Source: JAFEDN01 sp963818985 (lineage in GTDB: Bacteria; Pseudomonadota; Gammaproteobacteria; Coxiellales; Coxiellaceae). Taken from it: DNA of 64,000 bases. Location of the stretch: positions 1-64,000 of the forward strand of contig CAWFUJ010000008.1 of NCBI GenBank assembly GCA_963818985.1, written 5' to 3'. Both the position numbers and the translations under genes were made by a program. The notes beneath the pieces are model-generated. The model had not been told where the DNA came from. It searched no databases and was given only the letters and a program-made list of their open reading frames with translations. How positions within the stretch are numbered: position 1 is the stretch's first letter; each line of letters starts with the position of its first letter. Below are positions 29,827 to 38,496 of this stretch, piece after piece.

Positions 29827-29916
29827 ACCATTTCTGAGTTAATTTTAGTCTATAAAACCAAGCCGCGCTGGAATTTAGTGAATTAAACATGCATTTAAAT
29901 AAATATTAAAATCTAA
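29827..29916. repeat. Direct repeat DR-2, upstream region of the barrel-adhesin gene
   Basis: Matches DR-1 over accatttctgagttaatttt, agtctataaaa and catttaaataaatattaaaa. It is followed at 29917 by tctacaaaaaatttgcaggc, which closely matches the toxin gene at 22962 (one extra A), indicating that a TA copy once followed here too. Confidence 0.7.
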
Positions 29917-29951
29917 ATCTACAAAAAATTTGCAGGCCTGATCTCTAAAAA

Positions 29952-31068
29952 TTATTTCCGAGTGAATTTTAGATAAATAATGACTGGATAATCCGCAGGT
30001 TTAGGTTTGTTGCCTTGACCAATCTCATAATTGACAGAAACAAATGTGAAAAATTTAGAAGTATCAAGAGTATATTCTCCGTATTTTTGTGTTAGCAAGG
30101 GTAGGAGTAAATAAACCAATGACCGTTCCGGTTTTGTTAGTGAAGCTACAAATGGTAAACTGATATGTGGTAACGTTAGCTGGAGTCACCGATTCCGGAC
30201 AAATCCATCCAGCCATTGTGTCTTTAGGATTTATTATACTGACTTGTGTTTCTAGCTCATATACCAGGCCAACAATTAACTTGCTATCTAAATCGAGGTT
30301 ACTGATGGGAATTGATCTAAATAAACGCCAATAGCCAGCACCATCCCAGAATTCAGCAGTATTACCTGGAGGGAAGGAATTAATGATAATGGGTGGCTCT
30401 GGTTTTAAGAGTAATGCTCCAGTTCCAGTTACAATGATGTCATTGGGTTGGGCTATGGTAGTGACGTCATTAAAAGTTAAAGTTTTAGTCCCAGCATCTG
30501 AGTTTGGAAGCATTTTGAGATCAGGTATAGTGAGGGAGTAAGACCCATTGTCTCCGACAACTAGAATAGTTTTTCCCGATGGTAATTGCAATAAAGGCGG
30601 CGCGGTATTAATTTTTGTAATCTGATCATTAATAACCTGGATATTGCAAGCTACGTCAATACAAGATTGAATGAGATTAATATCAATCGGTATATTGCTT
30701 GGGTTTTCTCCAATGGTTTGTGAAATAGAATAATCTTTTCTCCATACTAAATTAATATTTGAATCAGGTAAAACTTGCACATTAAAGACGGCTGAACTGG
30801 AGTTAGCATCATTAATGGCCTTGATGGCCACAAGTGCGGGACCGATATCAATGGCGTTAACTCCTTGGCGAACGAGATAAAATTTTGTTGGGGTGGTAGA
30901 AGTATCGGTTTTAATTCCCCAATTGTCAGGATTGGCGGTATTTTCCCTATCTATTTCAAATCTTAAGTTAGTGCCCTCGGTGCCCTTAATGAGTTGCAAA
31001 TAATAAGCCACCAGCTAGTCGAGCTAGGCGTTTGACAAAAAAGACATTAATCGAGGCTTCATGCTTCA
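29952..31068 (-). pseudogene. Internally deleted, frameshifted paralogue of the barrel adhesin
   Basis: The first 25 codons (from ATG 31068, MKHEASINVFFVKRLARLAG) and the upstream DNA are nearly identical to the 1998-aa gene at 29777. Directly after GGLLFAT the sequence jumps into passenger sequence in another frame, which gives the 315-aa ORF 30064-31011 (LRFEIDRENTANPDNWGIK and NINLVWRKDYSISQT). The barrel and most repeats are gone. A second frame change near 30080-30105 separates the true tail (KFFTFVSVNYEIGQGNK through LKFTRK, stop 29952-29954). The join at GCAACT suggests a simple deletion. Probably not expressed as a surface protein. Confidence 0.7.
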
Positions 31069-31116
31069 TAGAGACTTCTTTATATATTAAATAACAGCTC
31101 AATATTGTTCCTTTTT

Positions 31117-31190
31117 AGACCATTTCTGAATTAATTTTAGTCTATAAAAGCAAGCAATGCTGAGATTTGATGAATTAAATATTCATTAGA
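31117..31190. repeat. Direct repeat DR-3, upstream region of the adhesin remnant
   Basis: Third, more diverged copy of the accatttctgaattaatttt / agtctataaaagcaag repeat, in the same orientation and the same position relative to the adhesin start as DR-2. Confidence 0.65.
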
Positions 31191-31221
31191 TGGGATGACT
31201 GATTTTGCTCAATTGACCTAA

Positions 31222-32610
31222 TTAAAATCGTAACCGTTCTGGGTCTGCATAAGATCCTTCTTTTATGCGAAGCACCCTCTGTAACTCTACTATTTCACCC
31301 TCTATGAGTTGATGCGCGGATTTATCTATTTCAGCAAATTTAAAAATTAAAGAGAGTGGTCTTATGTAAGAAAATCTCTTAGGGTGCACTTTAGAAAGAC
31401 TGGCGGGGGTTAACTTATCTTCTCTACATAAAATTTTTAATGGACTTTGCATACGATTAAGATGCAGCCCTATATAAAACAAGGAGCGAATTTTAGCATT
31501 ATAGCTTGCAATTTCCTCAGCCAATAATCCGTAATTATTTTCGAATCGATTTATGAATGGTTCTAAGTGAGTTAAATCTACTTGGGAGTTAAAACCTGCC
31601 ATCATGAAAATTATGGCTAGCAGTTTTTTTTCATATAAATAATTGGTTCGAAATTCGAACAAAGGACTTTTAGCATCATACATCCCTAAACAAATCGCTA
31701 ATTTGTTTTGAGGATTAATAAAGGTTTGTTTATATAAAACGGTTTGTTTATATAAATACTTTAATGTGAGTTGCCATGGATACAATCCTCTTTGAAACGC
31801 CAACATGGTTGTAAAAGGAATCCATGGGCTCAGGGTAATCATGTAGTCATTAAGATGGAAAGCATGTGGTGTGTCTGGATTTAAATTGTTTCGCAATAAA
31901 AGGCTGAGTAATTCTGAAACCATTTGAAATTCTTGATGGGCATCCTTCACCATATGGGTTACCAAACTACACCATTCTTGTTTTTGGGGTAAGTTATCCA
32001 GAACCTCTATTTGTTTAATATGTGCATTAAAATCTGCTTTTTTTTCCTCAATTAAGAATCGCATTAAAGAAAAACTGCGATTCAAAAAAGCCTTATGTAA
32101 AAGGTAGGTGGGATCCATCTGCCCTGTGCTAATAAAAAAAGAGAGAATTTTTTTTTGTGACTCAATTTTTTTTTCTATCTTGTCTTTAAGCCTTAATATA
32201 AAGTTTTGAGCAACTTCTAATATTTCTGGAGAAAAATCGTCAGAATATTTTTTAAATTCTGCTTTAATAGTTTCAGGGGGAAAACTTAAAAAGTAATGGC
32301 ATCCTTTACTAATAGAGGGATATCCATCATAAAGACTTGAGTCTTCTGAAAAACAATGTAAAACTGGCTTTATTTTCTTAATTTCACCTGGAAATTCTTC
32401 GCTAAGAATTTCAGACGCCCATTCTTTGATTTTCCCTCTGAGGTTAGGAATAACCAATGTAAATGGAGTTTCTTTTTCACCTTCTTCAGATTCAAAAACA
32501 ACTTCTTTAATTTCATAACCGGTTGCTAACTGGATTACGGTAGTGTCGTCGCTATCTTCCAGAGCCTTTTTAAATACGTTTAGTAAATTTTTTTCTAGGG
32601 TATTTTTCAT
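31222..32610 (-). CDS. Uncharacterised 462-aa cytosolic-type protein, possible effector
   Basis: The start MKNTLEKNLLNVFKKALEDS has no signal peptide and no membrane segment. The protein is rich in Lys, Glu, Phe and Leu, with a lysine-rich coiled-coil-like stretch (LRLKDKIEKKIESQKK). The middle, YLLHKAFLNRSFSLMRFLIE and later paired helices, looks like degenerate ankyrin-type helix pairs. The C-terminal part has SPLKILCREDKLTPASLSKV then IRPLSLIF, which loosely resembles a eukaryotic SOCS box. I do not recognise the family. It lies between two Ig-repeat surface genes on the same strand, with about 100 bases on the downstream (32712) side. Confidence 0.55.
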   Translation of the reverse strand: MKNTLEKNLLNVFKKALEDSDDTTVIQLATGYEIKEVVFESEEGEKETPFTLVIPNLRGKIKEWASEILSEEFPGEIKKIKPVLHCFSEDSSLYDGYPSISKGCHYFLSFPPETIKAEFKKYSDDFSPEILEVAQNFILRLKDKIEKKIESQKKILSFFISTGQMDPTYLLHKAFLNRSFSLMRFLIEEKKADFNAHIKQIEVLDNLPQKQEWCSLVTHMVKDAHQEFQMVSELLSLLLRNNLNPDTPHAFHLNDYMITLSPWIPFTTMLAFQRGLYPWQLTLKYLYKQTVLYKQTFINPQNKLAICLGMYDAKSPLFEFRTNYLYEKKLLAIIFMMAGFNSQVDLTHLEPFINRFENNYGLLAEEIASYNAKIRSLFYIGLHLNRMQSPLKILCREDKLTPASLSKVHPKRFSYIRPLSLIFKFAEIDKSAHQLIEGEIVELQRVLRIKEGSYADPERLRF

Positions 32611-32711
32611 CTGTTGGCTTTCTTAAAATTTAATAACAATTTAGTAATTGTATTACTTTATAATAAAATATAAAGCCTAGGCAACAGTTATGCAGCAGTT
32701 CCCCTGTTAGT

Positions 32712-35700
32712 TTAACGCAAGATCATCAATTCAAATTCTGGAGCAGGAGTGTTGGGTAAGGTGTAGTAGACGATCGATAAAACACCGTCATCCCCTGATT
32801 CCACCACTTTGTCGCTTCCGACTGAATAAAAAGGATTACCGTCCCAATCCTGAGCAGTTTTAATCGCGTGAGGTGAATAAAAAGGACCATAATCGAAATG
32901 TGATCCCCGCGCTTCGAATAAACGATATTTGTGATTTTTCTTCAAGCCACGAATGACAATGCTTTGATGATTATCATAAAACTGATGAGTTTCCATATTG
33001 TCATTCGCGACCACCACCAATTGCACGTTCATTTGAGTTTTAATGATCGCTTCTTGATTAGAGGCTTTGCTATGCACGGATAAAGTCACCTGATAGGGGC
33101 CACCAATCGCGCTTCGCGGTGGTAAACCCATTAATCGGTTGTCTTTAATTTTTAACCAGGTAGGACTCTCTTCAGCCAATTTGATAGTCAATCGGTCATT
33201 AGGTATTGGACTATGTAAAAATTCATTTAAGTCAGTGGCATGGCCTACACCGACTGTCGCCACGGGTAATCCTTGACTATGTTTCCACGAAGGAGCGGGT
33301 AAATTATGGTTGGCGGACACATTAATAACCAACAATTGTGCGCTGGTTTTATGCGTAATTTGACTGGTTGCCATCAACCTCACTGTTTGCGCAGTGTCCA
33401 CTTCGTTTGCAGTAATGGTTTTTGGATCGATCATTAAATAAGTTTGATTATCTTTTTTAGCTAATGAAATCCATCGTGGGGAATGCAATGCATCAATCGT
33501 ATAGTCAAATTGATCACCACTGATATCATCTTGGGTATAATCAGCTAAAGGAATTTCAAGTCGTTCTGATTGGGCAATTTTAACCGTGGGTAAGGTGGTC
33601 TTAGTCCAGTGTGGCACCCCTCGATAGGCCACCATCAATTGTTGATAATCAATGGTTTTGCCACTGGCTTTACTATGGACACGTAACTTAATAGTAAATG
33701 CTTTTCCAGCAGCGTTCGCAGGAACCTTGCCTTGACTCACTAAGCAATGACACAAGCTATTAAAACCCAACCAATTGGGGCCGGCTAAATATTCAAACTT
33801 TAAATCATCTTGTGAGTATACATTTTCTAATGCCATCGCTAAATCATCACTGCGATAGTTATCATCGATAATAAAATTTTGTAAAAAGTCTTTTTTCCAT
33901 TGCGGAGCTAATTGCTGGTCGGCATTGATACTAATATCTAAAGCAGTTTTGCTGGTTAAACCGCTGACTTGACTATGAGTCGTCACCTCGATTTCTTGTA
34001 CACTGCCAATGAGTTTGGCGTCTTGCGGTGTACCTGTTAGCAATTGATTATTGTGTAAAGATAACCAACTGGGTAGCTTAGTTAAATCGATTTCAAACTT
34101 AAAGTGGTCATTCCTAATATTACTGTTGACGTATTGATTTAAATCTAACGAATAAGATTTATTAATGGCAGCTATGGGTAAGGGTTGCCATTGGAAAGGC
34201 CGTGGTGCTTCATTAACAAATATGTGGCCCTTAAAATCACGACTCTTGCCACTCATTTTGCTGGTGACACGAAGATTCACCTCAAAAGAGTTGTTGGCTG
34301 CACTTTCTGGAATATCATTTCCTACTAAAGAAAATCCATTACTGCCAATTTGCAACCAATTAAAGGATGGATCTATGATTTGAAAAGTTAATTGGTCATT
34401 TTCAGCTAGATTATCTATTTTTACCGCGCCAGCCAAATCGACAAAGTAAGGTTTGGAAATAATGGCATCGGTTAAATGAAACTTTGGTTTCCACTGAGGT
34501 GCAGGCAATTTATCATTGGCAGTGATTTTAATAGTGACTTCAACGGAAGACGATTTTCCGCTACTGGTGCTGATGGCAGTTAAATAAATAATTTGAGTGG
34601 TATTAATATCTTCTTGGCTTATTTTATCAGTTAATAAAGTTAATAAACCGTTGGCTTGTAAATTCAACCATTCCGGATTAGTTTTCCCTGGGGTTAAAGA
34701 AAATAAAAAGCTATCGTTGGGAATATGGTCGCTCACATAATCATTTAAATTAATCTCTTCATAGTTTTTTTGAGCGATAGCAACATCGGCAAATGAGTCA
34801 ATCGACCAGCGTGGTTGTGCTGCTTGTTGGTCCACTGCAATCTTGAATATTTTTCTTGTCGAACTTTGTTGGGTATTAAGATTGGTAACCGTCAGCCCAA
34901 ATTCGACGCTATTGGCAGGGGTGTTCACTTTTTGTTGGTTGCCTTGTAAGTGCATGCCATCTGCACTAATTTGCAGCCATTCTGGATGACGTTTATCAAG
35001 CGCAAACATGAGTTTATGTTTGCCGGGAGATTTATCATGCACTAATTCGTTCAAATTAATTTGATGTGGGTAGGCAATTCCCTCAATAGCGGTAGGGAAC
35101 TCATTGTTATCATTTTGCCACTGGGGTTGAAATTTTTTACCCCATTCATTTAATTTGGACCAATGAGGGTTGTTGGCTTGAACTGATTGATCTTGTATTG
35201 GAGTTTCCTTAATTTTTATTTCTTTAATTTCTGAGTTATTAATAGCTGCTGACTCAGGTAATTTCTCTTCAATAATGTGTTTGGGTGCATGTTGAGCTGA
35301 ATCAGCTATTGACTCGGTTTCTTTAATTTTTATTTCTTTAATGACTGGTTTGCTTGCTATAGCTGCAGGCGAATTTTTAACAACTTTAGGTAAAGGTTGA
35401 ATAATGGGGGTTTCTTGAAGTTTTTGAATTTCAGGTTGAGGCGTGGCGATGTTCTTACTAGATTTTAAATTAATTAATTTATCTAGACTCATTGAAGCTT
35501 CTTCACTTAAATTGAATTCAATGTTTTCAATAGGAATTTCAAACGTTTGCGGGTTACTGATTTGTTTAGTTTTTAAATTTTTAGCAGAAATGGTAATAGT
35601 GGCGATATGAGCGGTGGTGCTCATGACTTTATGCTGATTGCCTTGTAAATAGCGGCCATCTTTACTGAGTTCGATCCAATTAGGATGTTTGTCACTGAGA

Positions 35701-35969
35701 ATAAAAACCAATTGACCGGCGCTATCAGTGCTGTCGTCGCGAATAAGAGCGGTCAGATTAATTTGATGAGCATAGGTGCTATTGACGATAGCCGTTGGTA
35801 AAATTTGGCTGCCATTTACCCAATAAGGTTTGCTCACGACAGGCTTACTTTTAAACCAACTACTAAAGCCTGACCAGCTTGAAGATGTGGCTAAAGCGCT
35901 TTCGGAAGTGAGACCCAAGCCGCCTATACCAATGATAACGATAGTTGCTGAATTTAAAAATTTATTCAT
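32712..35969 (-). CDS. Secreted protein with about eight Ig/cadherin-like repeats
   Basis: The 1085 residues begin MNKFLNSATIVIIGIGGLGL, a signal peptide ending near ALATSSS. About eight domains of ~90 residues start with a Pro-x-Trp motif and then Y..xINL/DL: KPYWVNG, QPQWQND, QPRWSID, APQWKPK, PFQWQPL, APQWKKD, VPHWTKT and APSWKHS. Each later has a P.WL or NWL..... L.G turn. A Lys/Ile/Glu-rich linker with a duplicated VIKEIKIKETES / EIKEIKIKETPI lies between domains 1 and 2. The C-terminus (about 990-1085) is a different domain ending FELMILR. There is no barrel. The repeats are of the same family as the passenger of the 1998-aa protein, so the two may interact or share a ligand. Confidence 0.7.
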   Translation of the reverse strand: MNKFLNSATIVIIGIGGLGLTSESALATSSSWSGFSSWFKSKPVVSKPYWVNGSQILPTAIVNSTYAHQINLTALIRDDSTDSAGQLVFILSDKHPNWIELSKDGRYLQGNQHKVMSTTAHIATITISAKNLKTKQISNPQTFEIPIENIEFNLSEEASMSLDKLINLKSSKNIATPQPEIQKLQETPIIQPLPKVVKNSPAAIASKPVIKEIKIKETESIADSAQHAPKHIIEEKLPESAAINNSEIKEIKIKETPIQDQSVQANNPHWSKLNEWGKKFQPQWQNDNNEFPTAIEGIAYPHQINLNELVHDKSPGKHKLMFALDKRHPEWLQISADGMHLQGNQQKVNTPANSVEFGLTVTNLNTQQSSTRKIFKIAVDQQAAQPRWSIDSFADVAIAQKNYEEINLNDYVSDHIPNDSFLFSLTPGKTNPEWLNLQANGLLTLLTDKISQEDINTTQIIYLTAISTSSGKSSSVEVTIKITANDKLPAPQWKPKFHLTDAIISKPYFVDLAGAVKIDNLAENDQLTFQIIDPSFNWLQIGSNGFSLVGNDIPESAANNSFEVNLRVTSKMSGKSRDFKGHIFVNEAPRPFQWQPLPIAAINKSYSLDLNQYVNSNIRNDHFKFEIDLTKLPSWLSLHNNQLLTGTPQDAKLIGSVQEIEVTTHSQVSGLTSKTALDISINADQQLAPQWKKDFLQNFIIDDNYRSDDLAMALENVYSQDDLKFEYLAGPNWLGFNSLCHCLVSQGKVPANAAGKAFTIKLRVHSKASGKTIDYQQLMVAYRGVPHWTKTTLPTVKIAQSERLEIPLADYTQDDISGDQFDYTIDALHSPRWISLAKKDNQTYLMIDPKTITANEVDTAQTVRLMATSQITHKTSAQLLVINVSANHNLPAPSWKHSQGLPVATVGVGHATDLNEFLHSPIPNDRLTIKLAEESPTWLKIKDNRLMGLPPRSAIGGPYQVTLSVHSKASNQEAIIKTQMNVQLVVVANDNMETHQFYDNHQSIVIRGLKKNHKYRLFEARGSHFDYGPFYSPHAIKTAQDWDGNPFYSVGSDKVVESGDDGVLSIVYYTLPNTPAPEFELMILR

Positions 35970-36092
35970 TTTCTTAATAACCCTGGATTACCTTTACGAA
36001 CTACAAATTATAAACACTTTTCCTTAAGATAACATTAAGAAAAACGACTTTATTGTTTAAATCCAGTACTATGCACTTTGTTCCAAGCTCCG

Positions 36093-36224
36093 TCAATATT
36101 TCCCCCGCCAGGGATCCGGGGCAATCGCAATGGCAGGCCTGAAGAATTCGTCATCCCGTGGCTTGATCGCGGGATGACATGTTTCGCCCCGTCGACAAAG
36201 CTAGCGCCCGAGGGGAAATATTGA
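36093..36224. repeat. Hairpin repeat element, copy C (132 bp) with a nested REP
   Basis: Has the arms tcaatatttccccc and ggggaaatattga and the conserved cores ggcaatcgcaatggcagg and gtcgacaaagctagcgccc. In place of the usual inner hairpin it holds the palindrome gtcatcccg ... cgggatgac (36150-36178), the same REP type as at 47368-47396. It lies between argR and the 1085-aa gene. Confidence 0.8.
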
Positions 36225-36232
36225 AGTAGTAA

Positions 36233-36715
36233 TTAAGGTAGTGGGTTAATTATATCAAGCAACTTTTTGATTTCATTTAAAGTTTCGTTGATTTTTTTAA
36301 TTGTTTTTGGGGCCACAAAGATAGTGTCATCACCGGCCAAAGTGGCCAAAATTTCAGATTCAGAATTTTGAAAATCCAGCATTCTAGCGATCAAGGAAGC
36401 GGATCCGGGGCTGGTTTGAATAACCACTAATGTCTCATTGGCGGAGATTTTTAATATCAACTGGGTGAGCGGAGTTTGATTGGGCGGGGGAGCCAATTCT
36501 TTAGGTAATCGGTAGACCGTCTGACCCAAAGTATTTTTTACTTTAATGGCAGACAATTTCTGTAACATACGAGAAATTTTACTTTGGTTAATAGATAACC
36601 CTTTAGCCTTCAGCGCCTCAGCGATCTCTTGTTGGGTTCCGGCTTCTCCTCGGCGTAAAATCTCAGTGAGCGCTTCAAGAAGCGTTGCATTATCATGACT
36701 TGAATCTTTATACAT
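36233..36715 (-). CDS. argR: Arginine repressor
   Basis: The preferred start is ATG 36715 (MYKDSSHDNATLLEALTEIL), giving 160 residues; the longer frame to 36760 adds 15 unlikely residues. The N-terminal winged helix has GTQQEIAEALKAKGLSINQS and KISRMLQKL. The C-terminal hexamerisation/arginine-binding domain has TLAGDDTIFVAP. ArgR with arginine as co-repressor binds ARG boxes. The divergent arginine-type ABC transporter 1.8 kb away is a probable target, although an IS element now separates them. Confidence 0.9.
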   Translation of the reverse strand: MYKDSSHDNATLLEALTEILRRGEAGTQQEIAEALKAKGLSINQSKISRMLQKLSAIKVKNTLGQTVYRLPKELAPPPNQTPLTQLILKISANETLVVIQTSPGSASLIARMLDFQNSESEILATLAGDDTIFVAPKTIKKINETLNEIKKLLDIINPLP

Positions 36716-36791
36716 AAAGCCGATTTTACTCCATTTTAATATGAATGTCAGGCAGGTCATGGCGCCGATGATACAGCCAGTAACTTTTGTT

Positions 36792-36800
36792 CGTCTAGTC
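36792..36800. repeat. 9-bp target-site duplication, left
   Basis: CGTCTAGTC lies immediately left of the IS terminal repeat and is repeated exactly at 38419-38427. Nine-base duplications are typical of IS4/IS10-like transposition. Confidence 0.85.
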
Positions 36801-36914
36801 CTGAGGCACCCCTCAATTTTAGAAGGGCTTGAAAAGAAAAGGCATCGAAGCCAACATAATTGCTTGTTTATTGTTTAAGTTTAAGCAAGGAGCTGACCAT
36901 GATTTTGGAAGTGG

Positions 36915-37019
36915 CACGTTGATAATATTGGCTTAATGGTGGAATCATTACTGAAAAGCGGAGTCGTGGGTATTGCTGAAATAGGGCGTGAACTGAAAGT
37001 AGCCACAACACCTAAATAT
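36915..37019 (+). pseudogene. IS4-family transposase, N-terminal remnant
   Basis: Reads FWKWHVDNIGLMVESLLKSG then VVGIAEIGRELKVATTPKYA, matching the N-terminal region of IS4/IS10 transposases (LTxTELGRxLPTKAxTKHxIKR). A TGA precedes it, and the reading is lost where the 70-bp direct repeat begins. Confidence 0.55.
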
Positions 37020-37089
37020 GCAATCATCGGAGCTTGGAATCAATCATCACAATACGATAGCGCAATTGATTTTAGAGTATGCTACTTAA
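37020..37089 (+). pseudogene. 3' end of a paralogue of the passenger gene (70-bp direct repeat, left)
   Basis: In one frame it encodes QSSELGINHHNTIAQLILEY then AT and a stop. This is clearly related to the last residues of the intact passenger protein (QSSEIGTHHRNTIGQLIFEY then AA). It indicates that a second member of that family once stood here. Confidence 0.6.
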
Positions 37090-37102
37090 ATTAAGGAAAA
37101 TC

Positions 37103-37128
37103 GCCGCTTATTATTCTGGATAAGCGGC
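37103..37128. repeat. Small inverted repeat downstream of the paralogue scrap
   Basis: gccgctta ... taagcggc with a 10-base loop. It follows the stop of the scrap by 13 bases and could be a transcription-stop hairpin, though there is no long T tract. Confidence 0.4.
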
Positions 37129-37258
37129 AATATTTTGCCGGCATGACAGAAGTCAATGGTCTTCGAGTGTCCTTTTTTTCCGTATAAATTTTACAGATTC
37201 GCTTTGTATAATAATATATTTTCAATAACCATAATCCTGTTTATTTTAATACTTTTTC

Positions 37259-37287
37259 TTGAAATTGTTTAAAATTTATGCTATTTT
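37259..37287 (+). promoter_or_regulatory. Probable sigma-70 promoter of the passenger gene
   Basis: TTGAAA (37259-37264), a 17-base spacer and TATTTT (37282-37287), about 34 bases upstream of the ATG, with GAGAGAAATC just before the start. It implies that the passenger gene is expressed from its own promoter. Confidence 0.5.
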
Positions 37288-37320
37288 ATCTCAATTATAC
37301 ATAACATACTGAGAGAAATC

Positions 37321-38043
37321 ATGTTTAATGAAGAAAAAAAAGAACAAAATTTATCTCATTCTAATCAATTATTGATTGCTCCGGTAGTCAATAGAGAAGA
37401 TGAGCGAGAATTACTGGATCATAAAACCTATCAAAGAACCATCCGTCAAGCCTTAAGAGAAGAAAAAATAGCACCACATTTAAAATCTTCCTGGCTTGGT
37501 GCAGAAGATAATCTGGTAGCTCTATTTCAAAACACAGATCAGCTCCGGGAGTTTATTGAAGTGGTTAAAACCTGCTTAACCACAAGAAATACGGATTGTG
37601 AAGATGAAGAAAAAAAGTTTAGTATCCATAGAAGACGAGTTTGTATAGGCTCTTCTCTTACCTTAATGTGCCTGGGAGGACTAGCAACATCAGGATGGGC
37701 GCTATCATGTTTGGTAGGCACTGATTATTTCTCTAGGGGATATAATCCACAGGAATATGATGGGTCTTTCCATATTACTAATGAAGATCGCTATTTTATA
37801 TGTGGAGGTCTTGGAGTACCACTTTCACTACTGATTACCTATTTGTTTGCAATTTTAGCATCCAAAGGCATGAAGGACTGTTTGGAGCCAGGAGTAAAAG
37901 CAGCAGTGACAAGAAAATATGATAAACAATGTCTGGATAGCTTTTTTAAAATAGCCAGAGAATATAATGGCTTGCAATCTTCGGAGATTGGAACCCATCA
38001 TCGCAATACGATAGGGCAATTGATTTTTGAGTACGCTGCTTAG
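37321..38043 (+). CDS. Two-TM membrane protein carried inside the IS element
   Basis: 240 residues starting MFNEEKKEQNLSHSNQLLIA with no signal peptide. There are two hydrophobic segments: RVCIGSSLTLMCLGGLATSG (about 105-130) and ICGGLGVPLSLLITYLFAIL (about 160-185). The N-terminal ~100 residues are charged and predicted cytosolic. The last 23 residues lie in a 70-bp repeat that also occurs 950 bp upstream as a scrap, so the gene belongs to a small family. I do not recognise it. Because it is carried between IS ends it could spread with the element; small two-TM proteins like this are common among type IV effectors, but that is only a guess. Confidence 0.6.
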   Translation: MFNEEKKEQNLSHSNQLLIAPVVNREDERELLDHKTYQRTIRQALREEKIAPHLKSSWLGAEDNLVALFQNTDQLREFIEVVKTCLTTRNTDCEDEEKKFSIHRRRVCIGSSLTLMCLGGLATSGWALSCLVGTDYFSRGYNPQEYDGSFHITNEDRYFICGGLGVPLSLLITYLFAILASKGMKDCLEPGVKAAVTRKYDKQCLDSFFKIAREYNGLQSSEIGTHHRNTIGQLIFEYAA

Positions 38044-38053
38044 GTGATACGCG

Positions 38054-38359
38054 ATGGGAGTGGATTCTGCACGGGAAGTGATTCGTTGGTATGGGAAACG
38101 ATTTCAAATCGAAGAAATGTTTCGCGACCAAAAATCACACCGCTTTGGATGGGCTTTGGGAGGACTGCAGATGCATCAAGCTGATCGTTTGGAATGTCTA
38201 CTTTTCATCATCGCATTTGCACAATTGATTACATTGATGGTGGGGGCTTTAGCGAGGCATCAACAATTAGACAGACAGCTTCAAGCCAACACTTGCCGCT
38301 ATCGCTTTGAATATAGCGATTTTTTCCTCGGACGCTATTACGTATTTCTATTGACCTGA
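38054..38359 (+). pseudogene. IS4-family transposase, C-terminal remnant
   Basis: 101 residues with EVIRWYGKRFQIEEMFRDQK and SHRFGWALGGLQM, the Y-(2)-R-(3)-E-(6)-K catalytic region of IS4 transposases. It ends FFLGRYYVFLLT, 59 bases before the right IS end. The ATG is internal; the upstream two-thirds of the transposase is missing. Confidence 0.8.
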
Positions 38360-38418
38360 TCCTCGACAATTAACGCGAGCCTTTCAATCAGGGGAGTTTA
38401 ATTGAGGGGATGCCTCAG

Positions 38419-38427
38419 CGTCTAGTC
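38419..38427. repeat. 9-bp target-site duplication, right
   Basis: CGTCTAGTC, identical to 36792-36800, next to the right terminal repeat. Confidence 0.85.
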
Positions 38428-38430
38428 ATA

Positions 38431-38484
38431 TTGACATTTTTTAATCAATGCATTAATATGCAAATAAGTGAATAAATATTGAAT
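38431..38484 (+). promoter_or_regulatory. Promoter and possible ARG box of the arginine transporter operon
   Basis: TTGACA (38431-38436), 17 bases, TAATAT (38454-38459): near-consensus sigma-70. Just downstream, at about 38467-38482, gtgaataaatattgaa resembles half-to-full ARG-box dyads (TGAAT ... ATTCA), which would allow ArgR repression over the start site. The IS target duplication ends four bases before the -35 box. Confidence 0.6.
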
Positions 38485-38496
38485 AATGGAGCAGAT

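Larger units (their letters stand above)
36801..38418. mobile_element. IS4-family element carrying a passenger gene
   Basis: A 1618-bp element bounded by inverted repeats (left ctgaggcacccctcaatttt; right end, reverse-complemented, ctgaggcatcccctcaatta) and by exact 9-bp direct repeats. It holds transposase fragments at both ends: an N-terminal piece near 36915-37019 and a C-terminal piece at 38054-38359. About 1 kb in the middle is not transposase but a membrane-protein gene flanked by 70-bp direct repeats (37020-37089 and 37974-38043). It is non-autonomous as it stands. Confidence 0.8.

Noticed and set aside
22588..38418. Prophage or integrative element covering the accessory region
   Set aside because: No integrase, phage structural gene or att-like pair with a tRNA; only the IS and the tandem unit have clear borders.
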